Shown piece after piece: positions 32,204-41,483 of a stretch of 64,000 nt of DNA. Under the pieces are notes generated by a model. It made no database searches, was not told the DNA's origin, and saw nothing but the letters and a program-made list of their open reading frames with translations. The first letter of the stretch is position 1; the number at the start of each line of letters is the position of its first letter. Both the position numbers and the translations under genes were made by a program. The DNA lies in assembly GCF_000317145.1 (NCBI RefSeq), contig NC_019697.1, positions 2,232,001-2,296,000 on the forward strand, in the 5' to 3' direction. This stretch comes from Chamaesiphon minutus PCC 6605 (GTDB lineage: Bacteria > Cyanobacteriota > Cyanobacteriia > Cyanobacteriales > Chamaesiphonaceae).

Positions 32204-33418
32204 ATGAAAACTCATCAAATTCTCACCAACTCACTCGCAATTTTAGCTTTAAGTGTAACTTTATTAGGAGCGCAACCTGCCCAAGCTATCGATGTTAGTC
32301 CTAGAGGCGTAAATGTCAAAAGTTTCGGTACGACTACGGTATTTCTCACCTACTTTGGATTGAATAACCAAACTCCTGTCGAAGCATTGTGGTGTGGCGA
32401 AATTAATGCCGATGGATCGTGCGTTTCTGGTACTGTATTTGGGAGATTGCCGCGTCGGTACAATATCGGTCGAACCAGCGGTCAAAACAACTATACCGAT
32501 ATCATGACCATTCCCGCTTCTGTGGCGCGTAAAGCCTATCAAGATGCAGCGCGGGGCAATAATTCCGATTTCTTCTACGTGCGCCGCTGGAGGAGTAATA
32601 ACGGCGGCCCTGATGAATATGTAGCCGTCACCTGTCGGTTGTCTAGTGGTGGGGCGCGTGTGCCATTTAGTATTACTAGTGTCAAACTAGTTACTGGGGG
32701 CAAACCCGCACCTGCGGTTTTTACTGGGTCAACTTTACCTCAGTTCGGTGCCCAAATTAGCTACAACGGCACGGGCAGATTAAAAGGCAGATGGGAAGTA
32801 GTATTACCTGGAGATCCGCCCCCAACTGGGCGAGATTTATTAACCGAAGCCAGTTTACCGCTCGAAGAACGGGGTTTGCAAAGACGTTATACCCAGTTAG
32901 AAAGGTTCGATGTCTTCTTGCAACCGACTGGGCAAGTCTTATTACCAGGACCCGATCCGACGAAATTTCCTAAAGGTTCGACTGGTGCTTATCAGATTTT
33001 ATTACGCATCGAAGCGACAGATGATAAAGAAGGCGATTCTAGTATCGGTACTGGAATCGTAAATAGTGGTGGTGTCGCTGGTTTCCCGATGCCTGTATTT
33101 CGTTATTTTATGACTGCTAGTGCCGATAAACTTATCCCGATCCAACCCTTAACCGATCGTAAAATTGCTGTTGGGCAAACTCTTCGATTTAGTTGGCAGG
33201 GAATTAGTAATGCACGAGGCTATAAGTTAGAAATTAAGGATAAAGAGCGCGTAATTTTATCAGCTTTATTATCAGCAGAACGCACTACTTATACCGCTCC
33301 ACCTTGGCTCAAACAGAAGACAAATAAGTCGTTGACTTGGCAAGTCCAAGCTCTCGATCGCGATGGTTCAATTTTAACCCAATCCACCCCTCAACAGTTT
33401 CAGATTTTAGGAAAATGA
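32204..33418 (+). CDS. Exported protein of unknown function
   Basis: 404 residues. The signal peptide ends AQPAQA near 28. The mature protein has two Cys in LWCGEINADGSCVSG and one in VTCRLSSGG, beta-rich segments (FGTTTVFLTYFGLNNQTPVEALWCGE, RYNIGRTSGQNNYTDIMTIPASVARKAYQDA) and a C-terminal fibronectin-like unit (TLRFSWQGISNARGYKLEIKDKERVILSALLSAERTTYTAP...WQVQALDRDGSI). Probably periplasmic or surface-bound and co-expressed with the barrel-like protein upstream. No named family was recognised. Confidence 0.68.
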   Translation: MKTHQILTNSLAILALSVTLLGAQPAQAIDVSPRGVNVKSFGTTTVFLTYFGLNNQTPVEALWCGEINADGSCVSGTVFGRLPRRYNIGRTSGQNNYTDIMTIPASVARKAYQDAARGNNSDFFYVRRWRSNNGGPDEYVAVTCRLSSGGARVPFSITSVKLVTGGKPAPAVFTGSTLPQFGAQISYNGTGRLKGRWEVVLPGDPPPTGRDLLTEASLPLEERGLQRRYTQLERFDVFLQPTGQVLLPGPDPTKFPKGSTGAYQILLRIEATDDKEGDSSIGTGIVNSGGVAGFPMPVFRYFMTASADKLIPIQPLTDRKIAVGQTLRFSWQGISNARGYKLEIKDKERVILSALLSAERTTYTAPPWLKQKTNKSLTWQVQALDRDGSILTQSTPQQFQILGK

Positions 33419-33487
33419 AATTGAGAGTCATCGTGCCATCCGTACTATGGTTCTGGCTCGATATCGGGAATCTTTGCCCAGATTGCT

Positions 33488-34486
33488 TCATACTTTGACC
33501 GATCGTCTGTTCGCGGGAAGATGCTCTGGAAAGCTGTCAAAATTGCGATGAACCCAATCCATACCCACCTCATTATTCAACTTAATCTTCTGCGGAGCAT
33601 TCGGATAAATGTTACTCAAAATTGCGGCATCTTGATCGACAACAACTTTTACCACCGCTAAAAACTGTTGCTTCATCAGGTAAAATGCTGGGTGTTTGGG
33701 TTGAGCAAATAGTAAAACATAGGTGCGGGTTCTACCTTCAGATTCTGGGACGAAGAAATGACATTGAGCGACAGTTCCGGCTGGCATCTCACTGTGAAAA
33801 ACGATCGCATGGGGGAAATGATTTTCCAGATGTGCTGACATTAATTTCGGCATCATAAATAGCGGCGGATTTTTGAGTTTTTCCCACAGATTACTCGATG
33901 CGATCGGCATCTGATAATAGGCATGAGAATGATGCCCATCATCAATAAATTTCTCAAACTGCACTTCAGTGATTTTAAACAACTCGCGATGGGTGCCATT
34001 TTGATGATTATAATCGTGCATATTTAATAACATCGATCGCAAGTCAGTCTTAACGCTACAATCCCCCGTATGTCCAACAAATTCGTAATTAGCTGCTATT
34101 TCATTAAGAATATTAGGAATCGGGATTTTAGGTTCATATCCACCATACGACCAAATAAAGTCACCCTGGATAATTAATTCTAGCTGGGCTAATTGTGGTA
34201 GAGTTTGTTTGCCGGAACCAGGCAAAATCGTACAACCTTTACCATCAAATTCTAGTGCGTGAAATGGACAAACTATTCGACTCGTTCCATCTGGTTTCGC
34301 TTCGCACCAACCTTCGGATAGCATCGCCCCCATGTGGGGACACATATTTTCAAGGGCATTAAAATTTCCCTGTAGATCCTTCCAAAGCACATAATCATTG
34401 CCGTAAAGAGATACTTTGAAGGGTTTGTTGACTGCTAGCATAGATTTGTGAGCTAAGAGCCAGGGTGCGCCTTGGAGCATATTCAT
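33488..34486 (-). CDS. Rieske [2Fe-2S] non-haem iron oxygenase
   Basis: 332 residues. Rieske ligands are CPH (about 49-51) and CPFH (about 73-76). The C-terminal domain carries the mononuclear iron pattern NMHDYNHQNGTH. The enzyme should hydroxylate or demethylate a small lipophilic substrate using electrons from a ferredoxin, as in the choline-monooxygenase/Pao-like family. The start is placed at MNMLQGAPWLL because an earlier Met would overlap the divergent tetR gene. Divergent from the TetR-type regulator 39 bp away, which probably controls it. Confidence 0.88.
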   Translation of the reverse strand: MNMLQGAPWLLAHKSMLAVNKPFKVSLYGNDYVLWKDLQGNFNALENMCPHMGAMLSEGWCEAKPDGTSRIVCPFHALEFDGKGCTILPGSGKQTLPQLAQLELIIQGDFIWSYGGYEPKIPIPNILNEIAANYEFVGHTGDCSVKTDLRSMLLNMHDYNHQNGTHRELFKITEVQFEKFIDDGHHSHAYYQMPIASSNLWEKLKNPPLFMMPKLMSAHLENHFPHAIVFHSEMPAGTVAQCHFFVPESEGRTRTYVLLFAQPKHPAFYLMKQQFLAVVKVVVDQDAAILSNIYPNAPQKIKLNNEVGMDWVHRNFDSFPEHLPANRRSVKV

Positions 34487-34525
34487 GGGTGAGTGAATAG
34501 TTTGGTAAATCGATATCGCAATTTT

Positions 34526-35464
34526 ATGAATAAATCCTCGCAAATGTCAAGTCCTAATTCTTTGCGTCGTCAACCCAAACAACAACGCGGACAACAACGG
34601 GTTGTAAAAATCCTGACAGCAGCAGCCGAAGTCTTTGCCGAAGTGGGTTATGCCACCGCGACAACGCAGCAAATAGCCGATCGAGCCAATACAGCCGTTG
34701 GCTCAATTTATCAATTCTTCCCTGACAAATTGGCGATCTTCCATGCCTTAGAAGCGGAGCATATGGCGCAAGTTGAAATCGTCAATACCAGACTAATCGC
34801 CAAAGATATCCGTCGTCCCCTCGTCCAAACGATCGGAGAAATGGTCGATGCTCACGCAGAGTATTTCGAGCATCCGATCCACAAAATTGTCTATTTACAG
34901 TACTTTCTTGCTCCAATACCAGGATTATTTATTCTATTTGACGATAAGTTCGATCGAACGATCGTCAATCAATTCGCCGATCTTTGTCAACAGCGCAACC
35001 CCAATCTCAGTCGCGAAAAAAGCGAGTTAATCGCGGAAGTATTCCATCGTACCTATAATGGCTTATTTCTCACTGCCCTCAAAAGCGATCTCGAACATCG
35101 ACATAAACTATATTCAGAGCTAAAAAATTTACTTTGTGCCTATCTCAATCCGTATATCGGCGACGATCTGCTCGTACCGCACAGCGAAGTAATGATATGC
35201 GTGAAATGCGGTAGCGATCGAATAGCAAAAAATGGACATCGAAATGACAAGCAGCGGTATCTATGTAAAAATTGTGGCAAGCAGTTTGCCCAAGAATATA
35301 GTACTCGTGGCTATCCTCCGCAAATTAAGCAGCATTGCTTGGCATTACATCAGCAAGGCATGAGTTTTCGCGAGATCGAACGCCAAACTGGAGTTTCTCA
35401 TAACACGGTAATTAATTGGGTACGACAATTGAGTACCAATCTCGGTAAAATTAAGCAAGCTTAA
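34526..35464 (+). CDS. TetR-family regulator fused to an IS1-type zinc-ribbon/HTH domain
   Basis: 312 residues. Residues about 20-65 are a TetR HTH (VVKILTAAAEVFAEVGYATATTQQIADRANTAVGSIYQFFPDK), followed by a helical ligand domain to about 215. From about 223 the sequence changes to MICVKCGSDRIAKNGHR...YLCKNCGKQFAQEY, a two-CxxC zinc ribbon, and a second HTH (QQGMSFREIERQTGVSHNTVINWV). That C-terminal part is the N-terminal half of cyanobacterial IS1-type transposases (InsA-like). The catalytic half is missing. The TAA at 35462 is followed in frame by about 25 more codons up to the IS insertion. Divergent from the Rieske gene. Confidence 0.82.
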   Translation: MNKSSQMSSPNSLRRQPKQQRGQQRVVKILTAAAEVFAEVGYATATTQQIADRANTAVGSIYQFFPDKLAIFHALEAEHMAQVEIVNTRLIAKDIRRPLVQTIGEMVDAHAEYFEHPIHKIVYLQYFLAPIPGLFILFDDKFDRTIVNQFADLCQQRNPNLSREKSELIAEVFHRTYNGLFLTALKSDLEHRHKLYSELKNLLCAYLNPYIGDDLLVPHSEVMICVKCGSDRIAKNGHRNDKQRYLCKNCGKQFAQEYSTRGYPPQIKQHCLALHQQGMSFREIERQTGVSHNTVINWVRQLSTNLGKIKQA

Positions 35465-35536
35465 AGCTGTAAATCAAAATCTGCTCTGGTCGGCAAATCT
35501 AAAGCTAAATTTGAGGCATTTGTGTCAGGCAGTCAG

Positions 35537-36804
35537 CTGACGGGGCGACAGGTCGCCTGAAAACTCGGCAGAGAGACAACTCTAGACAAATAGTATCAAA
35601 AAAGATAGGGTAAGAGAGCTTCTTACCCAAAAAACAATTAAATGTTACCAGAATTGTATCATGCCCATTTGTCAGAAAAATTCACACGCGGTAACTACTT
35701 ATTGACAATTTTATTGATTCAAGTAGTGCAATCTATTAAAGAAGTCACGCTAGAAAGCATCGCAACAAAACTAGCGATGCCAATTAAATTTGAAAGCAGA
35801 AGAAAAAAAGTCCAGAGATTTTTATCAAATGATGAATGGGATTTAGATAATGTTTGGTTATCACTAGTGATTGCTTGGATTAAAGGCAATGTCAAACAGA
35901 ATAATATTATATATTTAGCAATAGATCGAACCAAATGGCAATCAAACAATATTTTGATGGTCAGTATGATTTGGCGAAAGAGAGCAATTCCTATTTATTG
36001 GCAAATGCTTGATAAACAAGGGAACAGTACATTGGAAAACCAACAATTAGTATTAACCCCAGTATTCGCTGCCCTATCAGATTATAGCTTGTTGGTACTG
36101 GGAGATCGTGAATTTTGTAGTGTTACTCTTGCGAACTGGCTTAGAGAGCAGAAAATAGATTTCTGTTTACGACTGAAAAAGAATGTTTGTATCAAGACTG
36201 AAGAGGAATTGTGGACTGAACTGAAAAGGCTAGGATTAGAGCCAGGAAATAGCTTTTTTAATCAAGAAGTAACAATTAGAAAAACTGCACCAGTTGAAGG
36301 ATTTAACCTAGCAGGTAAATGGCTAGGTAAATATCGAAATATTACCACAAAAGAGCCTTGGTATATTCTGACCAGCTTGGCAGATCTACAAGCAGCAGTT
36401 GATACCTATGCTAAAAGATTTGGAATTGAGGAGATGTTTCGAGACTTTAAGGGCGGAGGATATAACTTAGAAAAGACTAATTTAACGGGCGAACGATTGA
36501 GCAAATTATTGATTTTGCTATCACTAGCATACTTGAAGAGTATCATCCAAGGGATAGATATCAAATCAAAGCAAGTTCAAGAATATCTCGGCAGAAAAAC
36601 AGAACATCACCGAAAATATGCTAGACATAGCACTTTCTATATTGGACTCTGGGGTGAATCATGGGTCGATTCAACATCTAGTAATTGGCAGGTTGTTGTT
36701 GAATTAATGTCTTTGTCCCCACATAAACTACCTAATTATCAACAAGGCTTGAGAGCTATGAGACTTATCCTATCAGCGTTATAGGCGACAAGTCGCCCCG
36801 ACAG
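35537..36804 (+). mobile_element. Complete IS4-type insertion sequence, 1268 bp
   Basis: The left end starts CTGACGGGGCGACAGG and the right end, read inwards, CTGTCGGGGCGACTTG; 18 of the first 21 bases pair. GGCAGTCAG flanks it on both sides (35528-35536 and 36805-36813), a 9-bp target duplication. It holds one intact transposase gene, so it may still be active. Removing it gives a frame ending GTG TCA GGC AGT CAG TAA. Confidence 0.9.
35642..36784 (+). CDS. IS4-family DDE transposase
   Basis: 380 residues, full length. Catalytic Asp residues fall in LAIDRTKW (about 100) and LVLGDREFCS (about 155). The Glu is in the C-terminal IEEMFRDFKGGGYNLEKT, matching the IS4 Y-R-E-K region. The strand-rich core and the C-terminal helix are both present and no frameshift is visible. 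It catalyses cut-and-paste movement of the surrounding element. Codon use is more AT-rich than its neighbours, consistent with a recent arrival. Confidence 0.93.
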   Translation: MLPELYHAHLSEKFTRGNYLLTILLIQVVQSIKEVTLESIATKLAMPIKFESRRKKVQRFLSNDEWDLDNVWLSLVIAWIKGNVKQNNIIYLAIDRTKWQSNNILMVSMIWRKRAIPIYWQMLDKQGNSTLENQQLVLTPVFAALSDYSLLVLGDREFCSVTLANWLREQKIDFCLRLKKNVCIKTEEELWTELKRLGLEPGNSFFNQEVTIRKTAPVEGFNLAGKWLGKYRNITTKEPWYILTSLADLQAAVDTYAKRFGIEEMFRDFKGGGYNLEKTNLTGERLSKLLILLSLAYLKSIIQGIDIKSKQVQEYLGRKTEHHRKYARHSTFYIGLWGESWVDSTSSNWQVVVELMSLSPHKLPNYQQGLRAMRLILSAL

Positions 36805-36834
36805 GGCAGTCAGTAACTCAAGTAACCTAACTAT

Positions 36835-37932
36835 TTATTGTGTAGTTGATTTACTCGTAGAGATGATATGTATATCGACGTTTTTGAGCAGTCGGAGAAT
36901 CTGTTGAGTTAACGAACCTTTCCAGAAGATTTGCCAGCGCGATTTTTGACTTTCACCCATGACGATCTGGGTAATCCGATATTGTTGGGCGGTTTGGACG
37001 ATCGCCTCCAGTACTTTGTATGCACGTACTTGCAGAAATTCTCCGCCAAATTCTTGACAGAGCCGTTCGCAGGTGGCGATATGCAAGCTCTCAGCTTTAG
37101 TCAAAAATCGATCGGGTTCGTTGACAAATAAGACATAAAAACGAGCGTGCATGTAGTTAGCAACTCGCGCGCCGCGTCTGAGTAATTGGATCGTATTGGA
37201 GTATGTAGAAATACATACCAATACGCGTTCGTGAATGTTGCAAGAGGCGGTGACGAGTGCATCACCGTTTGCCTGTTCGGTGCCTTCCTCGATATTATCG
37301 GCGACTTCTCGCAATGCCAACTCGCGGAGTGCGGCCAAATTACGTCGCTGAAAGAAATTATTCAACGAGCGATCGATCTTGTCGGGAGCGTAGATCTTGC
37401 CATCGCGGAGGCGTTCTTGGAGGGTTTCAGGCGTGACATCGACGACGACGACTTCATCGGCAGCTTCGAGGACGCGATCGGGTATACGTTCGCGGACGAC
37501 GATGCCTGTAAGCTGTGCGACGGTATCGTTGAGGCTTTCAATGTGTTGGATATTCACGGTGGAATATACGTCGATGCCCGCCTGGAGAATCTGTTCGACA
37601 TCCTGATAGCGTTTTTCGCGATCGGAACCAGGGATATTGGTATGTGCTAGCTCGTCTATTAATACCAGTTGCGGTTGGCGGCGAAGGATGGCGGGGACAT
37701 CCATCTCGGAGAGGGTAACATCTTGCCAGGTAATTTGCTGGCGGGGGACTTGCTCTAGTCCGATGGCTTTGGCGATCGTTTCGGCACGATTGTGGGTTTC
37801 GAGCAAGCCGATGACGACATCGATGCCTTCGGCGCGCAGGCGATGTCCTTCTTCGAGCATTCGGTAGGTTTTGCCGACACCGGGACTCATGCCGATGAAG
37901 ATTTTATGTTTACCGCGACGGTAGGTTTGCAT
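36835..37932 (-). CDS. kdpD: Short KdpD: N-terminal sensor and USP domains without kinase
   Basis: 365 residues. The KdpD N-terminal domain has Walker A GMSPGVGKT (14-22) and the motifs DELAHTNIPGSDREKRYQDVEQIL and VYSTVNIQHIESLND. A universal-stress-protein-like domain (about 230-360) follows. The transmembrane and histidine-kinase parts of E. coli KdpD are absent; this short form is usual in cyanobacteria. It probably senses potassium or c-di-AMP and modulates a separate kinase, possibly the one at 43639. Last gene of the kdp operon. Confidence 0.92.
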   Translation of the reverse strand: MQTYRRGKHKIFIGMSPGVGKTYRMLEEGHRLRAEGIDVVIGLLETHNRAETIAKAIGLEQVPRQQITWQDVTLSEMDVPAILRRQPQLVLIDELAHTNIPGSDREKRYQDVEQILQAGIDVYSTVNIQHIESLNDTVAQLTGIVVRERIPDRVLEAADEVVVVDVTPETLQERLRDGKIYAPDKIDRSLNNFFQRRNLAALRELALREVADNIEEGTEQANGDALVTASCNIHERVLVCISTYSNTIQLLRRGARVANYMHARFYVLFVNEPDRFLTKAESLHIATCERLCQEFGGEFLQVRAYKVLEAIVQTAQQYRITQIVMGESQKSRWQIFWKGSLTQQILRLLKNVDIHIISTSKSTTQ

Positions 37933-37935
37933 GAA

Positions 37936-37976
37936 TTAGGGGATAGGGGATAGGGGATAGGGGATAGGGGATAGGT
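37936..37976. repeat. TAGGGGA heptanucleotide tandem repeat
   Basis: About six consecutive copies of TAGGGGA between kdpC and kdpD. Heptamer arrays of this kind are a known feature of cyanobacterial genomes and their copy number can vary. Confidence 0.85.
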
Positions 37977-37982
37977 GGGGAA

Positions 37983-38618
37983 TTAACGTAGCGCATCTAG
38001 AGCTAAGTTTAATTTGAGGACGTTGACACCAGGTTCGCCGAAGATGCCGAGGAAGCGATCGTCGGTATTTTGCCCGATTAATAGTTCGACTCGATTGGTT
38101 GGAAGATTGCGGGCGGCGGAGATGCGCTGAACTTGCGCTCTGGCGGCTGCTGGGGTGATGTGGGGGTCGAGGCTGGAGCCGGAGGTGTAGAGGAGGTCTG
38201 CTGTGGGTTTGATGCCTGCTTGTTGGAGTCTGGGTAGGTCGCCAGGGAGGGCTTTTTTGAGGTCGGGGTCGGTTTTGCCGTTGATGCGATCGAGTAATGC
38301 GGGGTTGGTGGGGGCGAGGTTGGTGGCTCCGGATACTCCGGTTTTGAGGATACCTGCTTCGTCTTTTTTGGGATCGGCGGTGCTGTAGCTGGTGCTGCTG
38401 GGGCGGCTGTTGAAGTAGCGATCTGTGGTGAAGGGTTGACCGATGAGGGCAGAGCCGAGGATTTGACCTTGGGGGTTTTTAATGGGACTGCCGTTGGCTT
38501 GGTAGGGGAGGGCGATTTGGGAGATGGTAAGGATGGTGAGGGGGTAGATGATGGCGACAAGGAGCCAGAGGGTGAGGGTGGCGCGGATGGCTTTGGCGAT
38601 TTCGCGGATGGGATTCAT
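37983..38618 (-). CDS. kdpC: KdpC, potassium-transporting ATPase C chain
   Basis: 211 residues. One N-terminal membrane helix (about 10-33, ATLTLWLLVAIIYPLTILTISQIA). The soluble part has the KdpC motifs GQILGSALIGQPFTTDRYFNSRPSS, SGATNLAPTNPALLDR, DLLYTSGSSLDPHITPAAARAQVQRIS and NTDDRFLGIFGEPGVNVLKLNLAL. KdpC stabilises the KdpFABC complex and aids ATP binding by KdpB. It lies between the kdpF-like gene and kdpD; a 300-bp repeat-bearing gap separates it from kdpF. Confidence 0.96.
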   Translation of the reverse strand: MNPIREIAKAIRATLTLWLLVAIIYPLTILTISQIALPYQANGSPIKNPQGQILGSALIGQPFTTDRYFNSRPSSTSYSTADPKKDEAGILKTGVSGATNLAPTNPALLDRINGKTDPDLKKALPGDLPRLQQAGIKPTADLLYTSGSSLDPHITPAAARAQVQRISAARNLPTNRVELLIGQNTDDRFLGIFGEPGVNVLKLNLALDALR

Positions 38619-38922
38619 GGGTTTAATGGTGGGTGGAGTGGTGCTTGGTTTTGGGTTGTTGGTGGGGTGGGATTTGGATTAGTGCTTAGTTTTTAGTTAC
38701 TGGTGTTGTAGAACCCGGACTTGGGGGGTCTCCCCCCAAACCCCCTCCAAAGGGTCGTTCGCGTAGCGTCTCCGTTAGGAGAATCTGTGGAAAGCGTAGT
38801 GCATTCACTCCCCTTTAGGTTTTAGTTGTAGGTTATGAGCTGAAAATTTTCTTGGATTTGTTTTTCATACTCATACTCCCCTCCGAGGAGGGGCTGGGGG
38901 TGGGTTCCGGATCTCACCTAAC
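38619..38922. repeat. Repeat-bearing spacer between kdpF-like gene and kdpC
   Basis: Contains a GGACTTGGGGGG/CCCCCCAA hairpin, then CGTTCGCGTAGCGTCTCCGT followed by TAGGAGAATC (38756-38786), an intact member of the hairpin family that is inserted inside genes elsewhere. No gene is seen in it. It interrupts what is normally a tight operon. Confidence 0.6.
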
Positions 38923-39162
38923 CTAAAATCGTTCGGGTTGAAACATGACGACGAATAGATAACCAGACAGAGCCACGGTGCCGAGTCCGAGAATGCCGAG
39001 GGCGTAGATTTGGGGGCGGGTGAAAGTGTCACCTGTGGCGGCGAAGGCGGCTGAGGCGAGGATGACGTTGAGGCAGAGGGCGAGGAAGATGTATGTGGGG
39101 TATTTGCGGCGGCTCCAGGTTTGCCAGAGTAGGGCGAGATCGTCAGTGGGGAAGCATTTCAT
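38923..39162 (-). CDS. kdpF: KdpF-like small subunit
   Basis: 79 residues. Two hydrophobic segments: YIFLALCLNVILASAAFA and the C-terminal YALGILGLGTVALSGYLFVVMFQPERF. The latter matches KdpF, the small peptide that stabilises the complex (F-x-PE-x-F end). Cyanobacterial versions carry this extra N-terminal part. It sits in the expected place between kdpB and kdpC. Confidence 0.85.
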   Translation of the reverse strand: MKCFPTDDLALLWQTWSRRKYPTYIFLALCLNVILASAAFAATGDTFTRPQIYALGILGLGTVALSGYLFVVMFQPERF

Positions 39163-39312
39163 GATGGTTAGATCGATTTAAAAATAATGGCGACAGATGG
39201 TTTGTCAGACTCCTTTGACAGCAAGGTTTTCCTAATCTTGTCTTGTTTGTTTGGCTCAATTGGGAGGTTCCCTCCAGAGCACAAGCCGCGTAATCCAAAA
39301 TCCAAAATCATA
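39163..39312. repeat. Spacer with ATCCAAA-type short repeat
   Basis: AATCCAAAATCCAAAATC at 39294-39311 is a short version of the AAAATCC array found at 62251. Nothing else is recognisable between kdpB and the kdpF-like gene. Confidence 0.4.
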
Positions 39313-41421
39313 TTAAGAGATAGGGATGAGCACATCGATGATTTTGATAGCAATGAAGGGGGCGATGACGCCGCCTAAGCCGTAGATCAGGATGTTGCGC
39401 TGGAGGAGTTGGTCGGCGGTGAGGGGACGGAATTTGACACCGTTGAGGGCGAGGGGGATGAGGGCGGGGATAATGAGGGCGTTGTAGATCAGGGCGGCAA
39501 GGATGGCGGATTGGGGATTTTTTAGTCCCATGATGTTTAATGCGCCGATGCCTGCGGCGGCGAAGATGGTGGGGATGATGGCGAAGTATTTGGCAATGTC
39601 ATTGGCGATCGAGAAAGTTGTCAACGCCCCACGGGTAATCAGGAGTTGTTTGCCGATCGCGACGAGATCGATTAACTTTGTAGGATCGGAGTCGAGATCG
39701 ACCATGTTGGCAGCTTCTTTGGCGGCTTGGGTGCCGGAGTTCATGGCTACGCCGACGTTGGCTTGGGCGAGGGCGGGAGCGTCATTGGTGCCGTCTCCAG
39801 TCATGGCGACGAGTTTGCCTGCGGACTGTTCGCGTTTAATTACGTCGATTTTGTCTTCGGGGGTGGCTTCGGCGATGAAGTCATCGACGCCTGCTTCTTG
39901 AGCGATGACGGAGGCGGTGATCCGGTTGTCGCCTGTGAGCATGATGGTACGCACGCCCATGCGCCGAAGTTGGTCGAAGCGTTCTTTGAGTCCGGGTTTG
40001 ACGATATCTTTGAGGTAGATGACACCATATAAATCGCCGTTTTTACAAATGCCGAGGGGGGTGCCGCCGAGTCGGGAGACGCGCTCGTAGGCGGCATCAA
40101 ATTCATCGGGAATGTTGCCGCCACGCGATCGGACGAAGCCACGAATGGCATCGATCGCGCCTTTGCGAATTTCGATATCGTTGGGGAGATCGGTACCGCT
40201 CATACGGGTGCGGGCGGAGAAGTCGATGCCTTCGGCGCGATCGCGAATCTGTTCGATCGAGCCACCACCCAGAAAGTCGAGCTTGGCACCCAATTTTTCG
40301 GCGAGTTGGACGATCGATTTACCTTCGGGCGTTTCATCGAAGAGGCTACCTGCTAGAGCGACGGCAGCAACTTCTTGGAGTGAGTGACCGTTGACGGGGA
40401 TAAATTCATCGGCTAGGCGGTTGCCCAGGGTGATGGTGCCCGTTTTGTCGAGAATTAAGGTATTTACATCGCCACAGGCTTCGACGGCGCGGCCAGAGGT
40501 GGCGATGACGTTAAATTGGGACACGCGATTCATCCCAGCAATCCCGATCGCGCTGAGTAGTCCGCCAATGGTGGTGGGAATGAGGGCTACTAATAGAGCG
40601 ACGAGAATGGCGATCGAAATTGGGGTGTTGACGTAGTTAGCCAGTGGTGAGAGGGTGGCGACGACGATTAAAAATACCTGCGTGAGGACAGCGAGGAAGA
40701 CTGTCAGGGCAATTTCGTTGGGGGTTTTGGTACGTTTGGCACCTTCAACGAGGGCGATCATGCGATCGATAAAGCCCTGTCCCGGATCGGCGGTAATCTG
40801 GATGGTTAGTTCATCGGATACTACCCGCGTCCCACCCGTGACGGAACTGGCGATGTCGGTTCCAGGTTGTTTGAGGACTGGTGCGGATTCGCCTGTAATG
40901 GCCGACTCATCGACGGAAGCGACACCAGCGACAACTTCGCCATCGGCGGGGATAGTTTCGCCGAGTGCAACTTTGACACGATCGCCTTTGCGGAGTTCGG
41001 TGGAGCTAACTTGGCCGATCGATCCATCCGGTAAGACCTTGCGAGCGATCGTATCCGATCTGCTCGATCTGAGGGTATCGGCTTGGGCTTTACCGCGTCC
41101 TTCGGCGATTGCTTCGGCAAAGTTGGCGAAAATTACTGTCAAAAATAAAATGATGGTAATCAACCCATTTAAGACCCGCTGGCGGTTCGGCTCGGCGGCT
41201 ACCGTCCCGAACAGATTGGGGTCGAGGGTGACGAGGAAGGTGACGATCGTCCCAACCCAGACGAGGAACATCACGGGGTTCCCGACGGCAATGCGGGGGT
41301 CGAGTTTGACAAAGGCATCGCGAATAGCACGTTGATAAAGTCCCGATGTGTCGGCTGTAGGAGATCGCCGTTGGCGGCTAGTTTCGGTTGGTTGTGGCGG
41401 GCGAGAAGTAGTGGCTTTCAT
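39313..41421 (-). CDS. kdpB: KdpB, potassium-transporting P-type ATPase B chain
   Basis: 702 residues. P-type ATPase hallmarks: TGES (about 180), the phosphorylated Asp in [10 protein letters not shown], the KGA nucleotide-binding motif (IRKGAIDAI), and [39 protein letters not shown] near the C-terminus. Seven or so membrane helices. It couples ATP hydrolysis to potassium uptake by KdpA in the inner membrane. The N-terminus has a longer Pro/Arg-rich tail than E. coli KdpB. Second gene of the operon, 62 bp after kdpA. Confidence 0.97.
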   Translation of the reverse strand: MKATTSRPPQPTETSRQRRSPTADTSGLYQRAIRDAFVKLDPRIAVGNPVMFLVWVGTIVTFLVTLDPNLFGTVAAEPNRQRVLNGLITIILFLTVIFANFAEAIAEGRGKAQADTLRSSRSDTIARKVLPDGSIGQVSSTELRKGDRVKVALGETIPADGEVVAGVASVDESAITGESAPVLKQPGTDIASSVTGGTRVVSDELTIQITADPGQGFIDRMIALVEGAKRTKTPNEIALTVFLAVLTQVFLIVVATLSPLANYVNTPISIAILVALLVALIPTTIGGLLSAIGIAGMNRVSQFNVIATSGRAVEACGDVNTLILDKTGTITLGNRLADEFIPVNGHSLQEVAAVALAGSLFDETPEGKSIVQLAEKLGAKLDFLGGGSIEQIRDRAEGIDFSARTRMSGTDLPNDIEIRKGAIDAIRGFVRSRGGNIPDEFDAAYERVSRLGGTPLGICKNGDLYGVIYLKDIVKPGLKERFDQLRRMGVRTIMLTGDNRITASVIAQEAGVDDFIAEATPEDKIDVIKREQSAGKLVAMTGDGTNDAPALAQANVGVAMNSGTQAAKEAANMVDLDSDPTKLIDLVAIGKQLLITRGALTTFSIANDIAKYFAIIPTIFAAAGIGALNIMGLKNPQSAILAALIYNALIIPALIPLALNGVKFRPLTADQLLQRNILIYGLGGVIAPFIAIKIIDVLIPIS

Positions 41422-41483
41422 ATATTTATCGCGATCGTGGATCTAAATTCCCAGTTTTCAAAACTTTCAACTCTCAACTACTT

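Noticed and set aside
33437-33444. Fourth CCGTACTA block after the gene at 32204
   Set aside because: The matching AAATCCAAT block and 12-nt spacing are missing, and no gene follows on that strand.
37936-37976. CRISPR-like repeat
   Set aside because: A simple heptanucleotide tandem array without spacers; no cas genes in the window.
38078-38560. Pro/Ser-rich frame on the minus strand
   Set aside because: Shifted frame within kdpC; codon pattern follows kdpC.
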